From Halovenus sp. (lineage in GTDB: Archaea > Halobacteriota > Halobacteria > Halobacteriales > Haloarculaceae): DNA of 6,352 nucleotides. The position numbers and the translations under genes were made by a program. The notes beneath the pieces were generated by a model that was given only the letters and a program-made list of their open reading frames with translations, ran no database searches and was not told the origin of the DNA. Shown in pieces: positions 1 to 6,251 of this stretch. How positions within the stretch are numbered: position 1 is the first letter of the stretch; every line of letters starts with the position of its first letter. The stretch spans positions 1 through 6,352 of the forward strand of contig JAQCNG010000004.1 in the NCBI GenBank assembly GCA_028275145.1. Direction: 5' to 3'.

Positions 1-1
1 C

Positions 2-2014
2 GACCAGCTCGCCGAGGACGACTTCATCATCGTCCAGAGCGAGGCAACTGGTACCGAGGGTGTGCTGCTCGAGGCCGTGCTCCGTAACGGTCTCGACGTG
101 CAGGAGTACGTCGACACTCTCCTTGGTGACGACCCCGTCGACGAGGAAATCACCGCAGAGTTCGACGCAGCCAACAACATCAACCTCGACGTCCCGAAGG
201 TCGGTGAGCCGGGGTACGCGGCAAACACCATACTCGATTACCGGTTCTCCATCCGGGAGACCCAGGCTTCGGTGGACGAGCGCTTCGAGTTGACCGGTCC
301 GAACGTTGCCGAGGATGAGGTCAACGCGGTTGTCCCCGACACCGAGCGCGGAGAGGTTATCGCGGATCTGAACGCCGACCAGACGCCGAGCACGTTCTAC
401 GTCCCGTACCAGGTCACCGAGGACCTGCCGATCCCGACGGGTGACACGTTCGCACCCGACCTCGAGTTCGACGTCCAGACCGTGTTCGACGCACGCGGTG
501 GTGCGCAGGCCAACCCGGTCTACGAGAGTGTCGACCGCAGCATCGCCCTCAACGACAATGCGCCCCTGAGCAACGCGCCGACCGGGGCCAGCAACGTTAC
601 CGGCCTCAACTACGTGCAGGGTAGTGTTGCCTTCGACGACGTGCACGTGAACGTCGGTGAACTGCGGGTGCCCTCCCAGGAGTACACCATCAGTGGCACC
701 ACCACGCTGGCACCGGGCACGGAAGTGAACGTCCGACTGCTCAGCGAACTCGACGAGGCGACGCCGTTCCTCAAGGTGCAGGAGGGTATCGTGGTGGAGC
801 CCCAGGCCGACAGTCCGCTGTCGACCTTCGAGGCCACCTTCGACTTCTCCGAGACGCGTGACAACGTCACCATCCAGGGCGGTACGCCGTTCGAGGCTGA
901 CGTCCTCCGCACGGGCGGGAACATCATCACCGGCGGTGACGATGTCCCCGGCCTCGTGCTCGAGGATCCGGAGGTTTCGACCTTCGAGTTCAACGAGCAG
1001 CGCAGTGACGGCAACGCGGTGTCTGTCACCGCCTACGAGGCCAACCGTGTCTCGCAGATCACGATCCTGAACGAGGAAGGTCTCGAGATCGGCACGAGTG
1101 AGGTGCTCCCGGCAAACGAACTGCAGGAGCAGTTCAACATCGTGCTGGACGAGCAGATCCAGAGCAACCAGGACGTGACCGCTGTTGCCGAGTTCGTCGA
1201 ACCTGATCCGGCTCAGGTTGGCGGCAACCCCCTCGCCGAGGAGACCGCAGGTGTTCTCGTCGAGGACCAGAGCGAGCCGTTCTTCAGTGTCGGCGGTCTG
1301 TCGCCACAGGTGGCGACTGTTCCGGTCGGCACTGAGGTCACCGTGGAGGCAACCGTCGAGAACCTGGGCGACCAGGAGGGCACCCAGTCGGTGACCCTCT
1401 CGGCGGGTGACTTCAGTGACTCCCAGGACCTGACGCTGGCCGGTGGCGCGAGCGACACGGTCAGCTTCACGTTCAACTCGGACGGTCTCGGTGCGGGTGA
1501 GTACACCCACACGGTTTCGACCGACGACGACCAGGCCGCTGGTTCGCTGACGGTCGAGGCCGAACCCGACCCCGGTGTGCTCGCAATCGTCAGCGACTCC
1601 CTGAGTCCGATGGACGCGACCGTCACGCAGGGTGACGAGGTCGTTGTCTCGGTGTCGCTCCAGAACGTCGGCGAGACGGAGGTTACCGAGGACGTGACCC
1701 TCGAAATCTCCGGTCTCGGCGAGGTTGGCAGCGAGTCGGTGACGCTCGCGGCGGGCGCGACCGACTCGGTGAGCTTCACCGTCGGAACAGGTGAGGTCGA
1801 TGCCGGTGACTACACGCACACCGTCTCGACTGCCGAGGACTCGGTGGAAGGCTCGCTGACCATCGAGGAACCGGCACCCGCGGACGACTCTGACAACAAC
1901 ACGAACGAAACCGACGATGGCGGCGACGGGTCCGGACCCGGCTTCGGCATCGCGGTTGCCGCGCTCGCCCTGCTGGGCGCAGCGCTGCTTGCCATGCGTC
2001 GTCGCACGGAGTGA
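2..2014 (+). CDS. Partial cell-surface protein with tandem CARDB-like repeats and PGF-CTERM anchor
   Basis: The reading frame is open to the left edge, so the start codon and signal peptide lie outside; 670 residues are visible. The first 420 or so residues resemble haloarchaeal S-layer-like surface proteins (BGTF/DUF7282-type, recognised by pattern only), with recurring beta-rich segments such as ATFDFSETRDNVT. Two Ig-like CARDB-type repeats follow at about residues 427-519 and 525-623; each ends in a near-identical block (AGEYTHTVST and AGDYTHTVST). Next comes an Asp/Asn/Thr/Gly-rich linker (624-645), then PGFG at 646, a hydrophobic helix and a terminal RRRTE. That is the PGF-CTERM signal, which in haloarchaea is processed by archaeosortase A with lipid attachment. 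N-glycosylation sequons are at about N198, N288, N632 and N635. The protein is very acidic. The inferred role is a cell-envelope structural or adhesion protein; the ligand is unknown. The GTG at 62 is an internal Val codon, not a credible start. Confidence 0.9.
   Translation, partial: DQLAEDDFIIVQSEATGTEGVLLEAVLRNGLDVQEYVDTLLGDDPVDEEITAEFDAANNINLDVPKVGEPGYAANTILDYRFSIRETQASVDERFELTGPNVAEDEVNAVVPDTERGEVIADLNADQTPSTFYVPYQVTEDLPIPTGDTFAPDLEFDVQTVFDARGGAQANPVYESVDRSIALNDNAPLSNAPTGASNVTGLNYVQGSVAFDDVHVNVGELRVPSQEYTISGTTTLAPGTEVNVRLLSELDEATPFLKVQEGIVVEPQADSPLSTFEATFDFSETRDNVTIQGGTPFEADVLRTGGNIITGGDDVPGLVLEDPEVSTFEFNEQRSDGNAVSVTAYEANRVSQITILNEEGLEIGTSEVLPANELQEQFNIVLDEQIQSNQDVTAVAEFVEPDPAQVGGNPLAEETAGVLVEDQSEPFFSVGGLSPQVATVPVGTEVTVEATVENLGDQEGTQSVTLSAGDFSDSQDLTLAGGASDTVSFTFNSDGLGAGEYTHTVSTDDDQAAGSLTVEAEPDPGVLAIVSDSLSPMDATVTQGDEVVVSVSLQNVGETEVTEDVTLEISGLGEVGSESVTLAAGATDSVSFTVGTGEVDAGDYTHTVSTAEDSVEGSLTIEEPAPADDSDNNTNETDDGGDGSGPGFGIAVAALALLGAALLAMRRRTE
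1280..1558 (+). repeat. CARDB-like repeat 1 (coding)
   Basis: First of two tandem Ig-fold units in the surface protein. It reads as a beta-sandwich: a V-x-V-x-A-T-V-x-N strand pair, a loop with LSAGDFSDSQDLTLAGG, then a D-T-V-S-F-T-F strand and the closing AGEYTHTVST block followed by GSLTVE. It aligns over its whole length with the second unit, which suggests a duplication. CARDB domains are common in archaeal and bacterial surface proteins, where they act as spacers or adhesion modules. Confidence 0.75.
1574..1870 (+). repeat. CARDB-like repeat 2 (coding)
   Basis: Second unit, matching the first in order and spacing: V-V-V-S-V-S-L-Q-N-V-G, then SVTLAAGATDSVSFTV, then AGDYTHTVST and EGSLTIE. 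Codons differ at many synonymous sites between the two units (for example the THTVST block), so the duplication is not recent at DNA level. A short Glu/Pro linker separates them. The Thr/Asn-rich stalk and the membrane anchor follow directly, placing this unit closest to the membrane. Confidence 0.75.
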
Positions 2015-2048
2015 GGCCCGTCTCACCCCGCGTGACTGACTGAGGAAC

Positions 2049-2062
2049 TTTCTCTCTTTTTT
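2049..2062 (+). terminator. T-rich terminator after the surface-protein gene
   Basis: A pyrimidine tract with a run of six T at 2057-2062 lies 35 bases after the stop codon. Archaeal RNA polymerase terminates at U-rich stretches without needing a hairpin. In DNA this GC-rich the tract stands out, and it fits the end of the surface-protein transcript. Confidence 0.7.
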
Positions 2063-2231
2063 CACCCGCTCCGGAGTGGCAACACTCGGCTCTACCGTCG
2101 ACGGGCCTGTTCTGGCCTCCACGCACACCACGCGAACCTGCTCACGAGCACAGACACCCCGTGCTCGACGTGGGTCGCCGGGTGGAGCGAGCGCGACCCC
2201 GATTCCGGCCGACCGTCGAGTGGGAGGGTAT

Positions 2232-2246
2232 CTCAACGCTTATCGC
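2232..2246 (+). promoter_or_regulatory. Leaderless promoter of the methyltransferase gene
   Basis: The sequence CTCAACGCTTATCG carries a TATA-like CTTATC at 2239-2244, 25-30 bases before the ATG at 2269. In haloarchaea this spacing puts transcription start at or next to the start codon, giving a leaderless mRNA. There is no Shine-Dalgarno sequence before the ATG, which agrees. Confidence 0.6.
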
Positions 2247-2268
2247 CGGCCCGCCACTAGCTGGTGTG

Positions 2269-3108
2269 ATGACGAGAGACCTCGACCCCGAGGAGGTGGA
2301 GGCAATCTACGACGACCTCGCGGCCACCTACGAGCTCGAGTGGCGCCGCCGGGACCACCGGAGTATGCATCTGGGCTACTACGACGAGGACCACCAGGAA
2401 CCGGGTGCGGCGGCGACAAACACGATGCGACTGCTCTCGGAGGCGGCGGGTATCGAGTCGGGCGAGCGCGTGCTCAACATCGGCTGCGGGGCGGGCGAGG
2501 GGGCGGTCTGGAACGCCCGCACCCACGGCGCGACGGTGCTCGGGGTGGATATCGGCGACCACCAGCTCGAGCTCGCCCGCGAGAACGCCCGGGAGAGCGG
2601 CGTCGGGGACCGGGTGTCGTTCGCACGCGACGACTTCCACGAACTCTCGTCCGTGCCCGACGACTCCATGGACGTGGTCTGGGGGCTCGAGGCGCTCTCG
2701 CACTCGCCCGACCGTACGCGCGCGCTCGAACAGGCGCGACGCGTGCTCGTCGCGGACGGGCGGGTCGCCTTTACCGACATCTTCCTGCGCTCCGAGACCG
2801 ACGACGAGCGAATCCGCGAGACAGAGGAGGCACTGGGTCTCAGGCTCGGCACAATCGACGGGTTCGAGCAAACGCTCGCAGAGACTGGGTTCGAGGGAGT
2901 CGTTATCGATGACAAAACCGACGGTATCCGCGAGTCCACGGCCAGTCGCCGGCAGTTCGCACGCCTGGCCCACCCGGTTGGCCGAGTGCTGGGTCTCGCT
3001 GGACTCGTGACCGAGCGACAACTCGCCGCCTTCCGGGCGTCCTCGCTCATCCACGAACTCGTCGAGGACGACGTGCTCGGCTACTACCTCGTCACCGCCG
3101 ACCGGTGA
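2269..3108 (+). CDS. Class I SAM-dependent methyltransferase
   Basis: A 279-residue Rossmann-fold methyltransferase of the Methyltransf_11/25 kind. The SAM-binding motif I is VLNIGCGAGEG (68-78); the acidic residue that binds the SAM ribose is D94 in LGVDIG; a further acidic pair D121-D122 follows, then the strand with MDVVWGLEALSHSPD (134-148). The N-terminal HLGYYD (34-39) and the helical C-terminal part (about 220-270) resemble the small-molecule methyltransferases related to tocopherol, sterol and glycine/sarcosine methyltransferases. The substrate cannot be read from the sequence; isoprenoid or quinone methylation and osmolyte synthesis are both possible. I chose the ATG at 2269 because the promoter-like sequence lies about 30 bases upstream and the acidic haloarchaeal composition begins there. 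The gene looks monocistronic and runs convergent to the next gene, 56 bases away. Confidence 0.92.
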   Translation: MTRDLDPEEVEAIYDDLAATYELEWRRRDHRSMHLGYYDEDHQEPGAAATNTMRLLSEAAGIESGERVLNIGCGAGEGAVWNARTHGATVLGVDIGDHQLELARENARESGVGDRVSFARDDFHELSSVPDDSMDVVWGLEALSHSPDRTRALEQARRVLVADGRVAFTDIFLRSETDDERIRETEEALGLRLGTIDGFEQTLAETGFEGVVIDDKTDGIRESTASRRQFARLAHPVGRVLGLAGLVTERQLAAFRASSLIHELVEDDVLGYYLVTADR

Positions 3109-3164
3109 GCAGCGGACCAGTCAGACTGTCGACTCGTGGTCGACGGGTTCGGCTCTCTCGGCTC
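3109..3164. other. Convergent intergenic gap with small inverted repeat
   Basis: A 56-base gap between two tail-to-tail genes. It has two GTCGAC hexamers (3128-3133 and 3139-3144) separated by five bases, able to form a 6-bp stem on either strand. There is no T run on either side, so I do not call it a terminator. GTCGAC is self-complementary and frequent in this genome type, so the repeat could be chance. Confidence 0.35.
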
Positions 3165-3464
3165 TCAGGATGGTCGGTGGCTGACGACGTAGTCGTCCTC
3201 CCGGACGCCGATGATGGCCCACTCGTAGTCGGGGTCGGCACTCGTGAGTCGGCGTTCCAGGTCGCCGAGGGCGTCGGCCCAGGTCACAAAACAGCGCAAC
3301 GGCCCCTCTCCCGGGGGCTGTGCAGGTTCGGCCATCGGTGTGACACGGACGACCCGCCACTTGCGCTCGGCGCGCAGTTCGTTGCTCTCTCCCGAGACGG
3401 TGTACCCCAGGTCGGTGAAGATCGACTCGGCCTCCTGCCTGAGTGCCTTGTTAACAGTACTCAT
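3165..3464 (-). CDS. Small conserved haloarchaeal protein (DUF7116-like)
   Basis: A 99-residue protein of unknown function. It opens with a helical stretch and then SIFTDLGYTVSG (14-25), ELRAERKWRVVRVTP (29-43), a proline-rich loop (44-55), LRCFVTWADALGDLERRL (56-73), and an end with DYEWAIIGVREDDYVV (79-94). This alternation of helix and beta strands suggests a compact single-domain alpha/beta protein. There is no signal peptide, membrane helix or metal motif, so it is probably cytoplasmic. The sequence pattern matches what I remember of the haloarchaeal family DUF7116, from memory rather than a search. The ATG start is supported by a TATA-like sequence 28-32 bases upstream. The gene lies 72 bases downstream of the zinc-ribbon gene on the same strand but has its own promoter, so co-transcription is uncertain. 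Confidence 0.85.
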   Translation of the reverse strand: MSTVNKALRQEAESIFTDLGYTVSGESNELRAERKWRVVRVTPMAEPAQPPGEGPLRCFVTWADALGDLERRLTSADPDYEWAIIGVREDDYVVSHRPS

Positions 3465-3487
3465 CTACGTGTCACTACCGAGGGCAG

Positions 3488-3498
3488 AGTGTTAAACC
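3488..3498 (-). promoter_or_regulatory. Leaderless promoter of the DUF7116-like gene
   Basis: On the minus strand this reads GGTTTAACACT, with TTTAA at 3496-3492. That is a good haloarchaeal TATA box, placed 28-32 bases before the ATG at 3464. The spacing implies a leaderless transcript. Confidence 0.65.
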
Positions 3499-3536
3499 TG
3501 TGGAAACATCAGCTCAGCAATTGTTCTGGGCTGGTG

Positions 3537-3776
3537 TCACTGGGTGACAGCGTCCCACTCCTCGGCTTTGGTGCGGTTGCTGCACTCGTTGCAGTGGATA
3601 CGGCCCATCGCGTCGACGGCGTTGTCGGTTGTTTCGCAGTTGCTACAGCGAAACCCCCAGCGGGTCTCCCCGGTTTCGTCCGTGTAGACAACGTGGAACG
3701 GTCCCTTCGACCCGCGCTGTCCGTCGGTCCGGTCGAGATAGAGGGTCCGGCCGTCCGGTTCGGTGAGCGTCTCCAT
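3537..3776 (-). CDS. Small zinc-ribbon protein (DUF5816-like)
   Basis: A 79-residue protein. The N-terminal half (METLTEPDGRTLYLDRTDG, then KGPFHVVYTDE) looks like a short beta sheet. The C-terminal half carries two Cys pairs, C44-x-x-C47 (FRCSNC) and C62-x-x-C65 (HCNEC), 14 residues apart, which fits one zinc ion in a rubredoxin-type ribbon. The conserved DNAVDAMGRI segment lies between the pairs. The pattern matches the haloarchaeal family DUF5816 from memory. Function is unknown; nucleic-acid or protein binding is a guess based on the ribbon. The frame extends 65 residues further upstream to another ATG at 3971, but that part is Arg/His/Cys-rich and lies antisense to the usp-like gene, so I start at 3776. 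An AT-rich box about 25 bases upstream agrees. Confidence 0.85.
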   Translation of the reverse strand: METLTEPDGRTLYLDRTDGQRGSKGPFHVVYTDETGETRWGFRCSNCETTDNAVDAMGRIHCNECSNRTKAEEWDAVTQ

Positions 3777-3796
3777 GCTGTCTCTGGTGGGTCGAG

Positions 3797-3806
3797 GCTC
3801 AAATCG
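3797..3806 (-). promoter_or_regulatory. Possible promoter of the zinc-ribbon gene
   Basis: On the minus strand this reads CGATTTGAGC, a weak TATA-like box 22-29 bases before the ATG at 3776, consistent with a leaderless transcript. It lies in the 81-base gap between two divergent genes, so the opposing promoter must overlap or sit next to it. Confidence 0.4.
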
Positions 3807-3819
3807 CTGTCGCTGTCGA

Positions 3820-3857
3820 CCGATACGCTCACGTGTGCCCCACCAGAAGAGGAACTG
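3820..3857 (+). promoter_or_regulatory. Possible promoter and weak Shine-Dalgarno of the usp-like gene
   Basis: A weak TATA-like GATACG at 3822-3827 is 31-36 bases before the ATG at 3858. AGAGGA at 3848-3853 leaves four bases to the ATG and could pair weakly with the 16S rRNA end. Neither signal is strong; the start rests mainly on the protein beginning with a typical Usp first strand. Confidence 0.35.
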
Positions 3858-4295
3858 ATGGCACAGGTCGTGGCTCCGGTCAGGTACCCGCTGTCCCAGC
3901 AGTCGCGGGCGACGCTGGCCGAGGCAATCCGGATAGCCGACAAAGAGAGCGCTGCGCTCACAGTGTTGCACGTCGATCTCTACCAGAACAGCGGACAGGT
4001 GACCCGGAGTATGCTCAAAACCGAGGTCGAGAGCGCGTTCGGCCGACTCGCGAACGGCCGGTACACCGTCCGGCAGGGACTGCTCGTCGAGGAGACCATC
4101 CTCGAGGAGCTCGCCGCCGAGGAGGTCGACATCGTCGTCATCGGAAAGAAACAGGTCGGGCGGTGGCGCTCGATGCTCCGGCGTCTCGTCGACGACCCCG
4201 ACATCGAGCAGTTCCTCCGGAGCGAACTCGACTGCCGAATCGTCACCGTCCCCGGGAGCGACCCCGACGATGGGTCCAGAGGGTCGTCGCGCTAG
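3858..4295 (+). CDS. Degenerate universal stress protein (UspA-like)
   Basis: A 145-residue protein, the usual size of a single Usp domain. Features of the fold: a first strand AQVVAPVRYPLS (2-13), a helix with SRATLAEAIRIADKESA (16-32), a second strand ALTVLHVDLY (33-42), then GLLVEETILEELAAEEVDIVVIGKK (74-98) and a last strand CRIVTVP (126-132). ATP-binding Usp proteins have G-x2-G-x9-G-S/T after the DIVVIG strand. Here the positions after G96 are Q99, R109 and L110, so the motif is absent. The Asp usual near the end of strand one is R9. It is therefore probably a non-nucleotide-binding member; its role is unknown. The frame is open 251 codons further upstream, but that part is antisense to two minus-strand genes and is not used. 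The tail after residue 133 is a flexible Asp/Ser/Gly stretch. It is divergent from the zinc-ribbon gene and convergent with thrS. Confidence 0.85.
   Translation: MAQVVAPVRYPLSQQSRATLAEAIRIADKESAALTVLHVDLYQNSGQVTRSMLKTEVESAFGRLANGRYTVRQGLLVEETILEELAAEEVDIVVIGKKQVGRWRSMLRRLVDDPDIEQFLRSELDCRIVTVPGSDPDDGSRGSSR
4292..4295. other. Shared CTAG stop of two convergent genes
   Basis: The palindrome CTAG gives a TAG stop on the plus strand (4293-4295, usp-like gene) and a TAG stop on the minus strand (complement of 4292-4294, thrS). The two genes thus overlap by four bases with no space for a terminator between them; the transcripts must overlap or end within the opposite gene. Confidence 0.95.
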
Positions 4296-6229
4296 CCGTT
4301 CCTGACGATGGTGGGTTCGACACGTTTCTGCTGGACCTCCGTGTCGAGTTGCGCCCGGAACGTCTCGACGTCGAGGTCCGCCAGCTGGTTCTCGAAGCGG
4401 TCGCGAACCGACACCGTGCCGGTTTCGGCCTCGTCGTCGCCGACGATCAGCATGTACGGAACCCGGTCGTCGTGAGACTGCTGGATCTTCTTGCCGACTG
4501 TCCAGGAGCGGTCCTCGATGGTGACCCGGAACTCGGAGAGGTCACGGTTCTTGAGCCGCTTTGCGTACCCGATGTTGTCGTCCGAGACCGGCAGGATACG
4601 CACCTGCTCGGGGGCGAGCCAGGTCGGGAAGTTCCCCTTGAAGTGCTCGATGATGACACCCATGAACCGCTCGAAACTCCCGAGCAGCGCGCGGTGGACC
4701 ATCACCGGCCGGTGGGGTTGGTTGTCCTCGCCGACGTAGGTCAGGTCGAGTCGCTCGGGGATGTTGAAATCCAACTGGACGGTCCCGATGGTCCACTCCC
4801 GGCCCAGCGCGTCCCGGGCGTCGAGCCCGATCTTCGGCCCGTAGAACGCCGCCTCGCCCGCCTCGACGCTGTACTCGAGGCCGAGCGCCTCCATCGAGTT
4901 GCGCAACCCCTGCGTGGCCTCCCGCCAGATGTCGTCGTCGCCCACCGCGTTGTCCCCCTTTGTCTCCAGTTTGTACAGCACCTCCAGGTCGAACAGGTCG
5001 TATATCTCCTCGATAATCCTGAGCGTCTCTGTGATCTCCGATTCGATCTGGTCGCGCCGGATAAACGCGTGGCCGTCGTCCTGGGTGAGTCCGCGCACGC
5101 GCAGCAGTCCGGAGAGTTCACCCGATTGCTCGTTGCGGTAGACGGTGCCGAACTCCGAGAACCGCACGGGCAGGTCCCGGTAGGAGTGCTGTCCCTCGTC
5201 GTAGATGTGGGCGTGGTTCGCGCAGTTCATCGGTTTCAGCCCGTACTCGGTGTCGTCTTGCTCCCAGGCGAACATCTCGCCTTCCTCCTTGAACGCCTCG
5301 AGGTGGCCCGTTGGCTCCCAGAGCTTGGCCTTGTTCAGCTCGGGCGTACAGACCTCCTCGTAGCCGAGGTCGTCGTTCTTGTCGCGGATATACTCCTGGA
5401 GCTCCCGCCGGATTCGCATCCCGTTTGGGTGGTAGTGGGCACAGCCCGGCGAGTGTGCGGGCACCGAGAACAGGTCCATCTCGCGCCCGATCTTGCGGTG
5501 GTCGCGCTCCTCGGCCTCCTCGCGGCGCTCGATGAACGCCGCCAGCTCCTCCTCGGACCCGAAGGCTGTCCCGTAGACACGGGTGAGCTGGTCGTTCTCC
5601 TCGTCGCCCCGCCAGTAGGCCGCCGACTGCTCCAGCAGTGTGATCGCGCCAATCGCGCCGGTCGAGTCGACGTGCGGTCCCTCACAGAGGTCCTGCCAGC
5701 CGTCCTGGACGTAGAACGAAACCGGGTCCTCGCCGGCCGCCTCCCGCTCGAGGATGTCCCGCTTGTATGGGTTGTCCTCGTAGATGTCGAGTGCCTCCTC
5801 CCGGGGGCGCTCGACCCGTTCGAGGTCGTAGTCGGCCGCAACAATCGCCTCCATCTCGGCTTCGACCGCCGCGAGTGTCTCCTCGTCGAGGTCGACGCCG
5901 GTCACGTCGTAGTAGAAGCCGTCGTCGGTCGGCGGGCCGATGGCGAGTTTCGCCTCCGGATGGGTGCGCTGGAGCGCCTGCGCGAAGACGTGTGCCCCCG
6001 TGTGGCGCAACACCTGACGGTAGACGTCGCTGTCCTCGGTGACGATCTCGATCTCACAGTCCTCGGTCAGCGGTGTGACCTTGTCGACCAGGTCGCCGTC
6101 GACGAGCCCTGCGACCGTGTCCCGACCGAGCCCAGGGCCGATACCGTAGGCGACATCCTCGACAGTCGCGCCGTGCTCTACCTCCATCGTCGAGCCGTCC
6201 GGCAGGACGACAGTTACGTGCTCTGACAT
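4292..6229 (-). CDS. thrS: Threonyl-tRNA synthetase, bacterial-type architecture
   Basis: This cytoplasmic enzyme charges tRNA-Thr with threonine using ATP. The 645 residues are close to the E. coli enzyme (642). Domains: TGS (about 1-64), the N2/tRNA_SAD editing domain (about 65-240), the class II catalytic core (about 245-540) and an HGTP anticodon-binding domain (about 541-640). The editing site that removes mischarged serine is intact: H76-x3-H80 (HTGAH) and C182/H186 (LCEGPH). The catalytic zinc ligands that select threonine are present: C336 (PMNC), H387 (QDDGH) and H512 (MVHRALLGS). Class II motif 2 is at TVYRNE (R365) and motif 3 at GSFERF (R521). Many archaea have a ThrRS with a different, DTD-like editing domain; this one has the bacterial N2 type. 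The start at 6229 is preceded by a Shine-Dalgarno sequence. The 3' end overlaps the usp-like stop by four bases. No defect is seen. Confidence 0.98.
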   Translation of the reverse strand: MSEHVTVVLPDGSTMEVEHGATVEDVAYGIGPGLGRDTVAGLVDGDLVDKVTPLTEDCEIEIVTEDSDVYRQVLRHTGAHVFAQALQRTHPEAKLAIGPPTDDGFYYDVTGVDLDEETLAAVEAEMEAIVAADYDLERVERPREEALDIYEDNPYKRDILEREAAGEDPVSFYVQDGWQDLCEGPHVDSTGAIGAITLLEQSAAYWRGDEENDQLTRVYGTAFGSEEELAAFIERREEAEERDHRKIGREMDLFSVPAHSPGCAHYHPNGMRIRRELQEYIRDKNDDLGYEEVCTPELNKAKLWEPTGHLEAFKEEGEMFAWEQDDTEYGLKPMNCANHAHIYDEGQHSYRDLPVRFSEFGTVYRNEQSGELSGLLRVRGLTQDDGHAFIRRDQIESEITETLRIIEEIYDLFDLEVLYKLETKGDNAVGDDDIWREATQGLRNSMEALGLEYSVEAGEAAFYGPKIGLDARDALGREWTIGTVQLDFNIPERLDLTYVGEDNQPHRPVMVHRALLGSFERFMGVIIEHFKGNFPTWLAPEQVRILPVSDDNIGYAKRLKNRDLSEFRVTIEDRSWTVGKKIQQSHDDRVPYMLIVGDDEAETGTVSVRDRFENQLADLDVETFRAQLDTEVQQKRVEPTIVRNG

Positions 6230-6232
6230 GGA

Positions 6233-6248
6233 ACACCTCTCGCGGTGT
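6233..6248 (-). promoter_or_regulatory. Small hairpin covering the thrS ribosome-binding site
   Basis: On the mRNA strand: ACACC (6248-6244), loop GCGAGA, GGTGT (6237-6233). The 3' arm overlaps the Shine-Dalgarno GAGGTG, so folding would hide part of the ribosome-binding site. The stem is only five base pairs, so it could readily open or be displaced. Confidence 0.45.
6234..6239 (-). promoter_or_regulatory. Shine-Dalgarno sequence of thrS
   Basis: On the minus strand this reads GAGGTG, complementary to the CACCTC at the 3' end of archaeal 16S rRNA, with a four-base gap (TTCC) to the ATG. It supports the start at 6229. Most of it is part of a potential 5-bp stem, see the hairpin entry. Confidence 0.65.
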
Positions 6249-6251
6249 GTG

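Larger units (their letters stand above)
2015..2268. other. Intergenic spacer with terminator, inverted repeat and promoter
   Basis: This 254-base gap holds no credible gene. It contains the T-rich terminator, a 10-bp palindrome (CCGTCGACGG, 2095-2104), a 7-bp perfect inverted repeat with a 9-base loop (CGAGCAC at 2145-2151 and GTGCTCG at 2161-2167), and the promoter of the methyltransferase gene. The methyltransferase frame is open back to a GTG at 2161, but the extra residues are Arg/Pro-rich and unlike the acidic mature protein. Confidence 0.6.

Noticed and set aside
2257..3054. 265-codon open frame on the minus strand
   Set aside because: Lies antisense to the methyltransferase, which has clear SAM motifs; no recognisable domain of its own.
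3128..3144. GTCGAC inverted repeat as a bidirectional terminator
   Set aside because: No T-rich tract follows on either strand, and the self-complementary hexamer is common in such GC-rich DNA.
3105..3857. 251-codon N-terminal extension of the usp-like frame
   Set aside because: Antisense to two better supported minus-strand genes; the Usp fold begins at 3858.
3777..3971. 65-codon N-terminal extension of the zinc-ribbon protein
   Set aside because: Arg/His/Cys-rich, unlike haloarchaeal proteins, and overlaps the usp-like gene on the other strand.
3833..6226. 797-codon open frame on the plus strand across thrS
   Set aside because: It is antisense to thrS and usp-like sequence, starts out of frame within the usp-like gene, and has a repetitive Val/Leu/Arg/Asp composition typical of antisense frames in GC-rich DNA.
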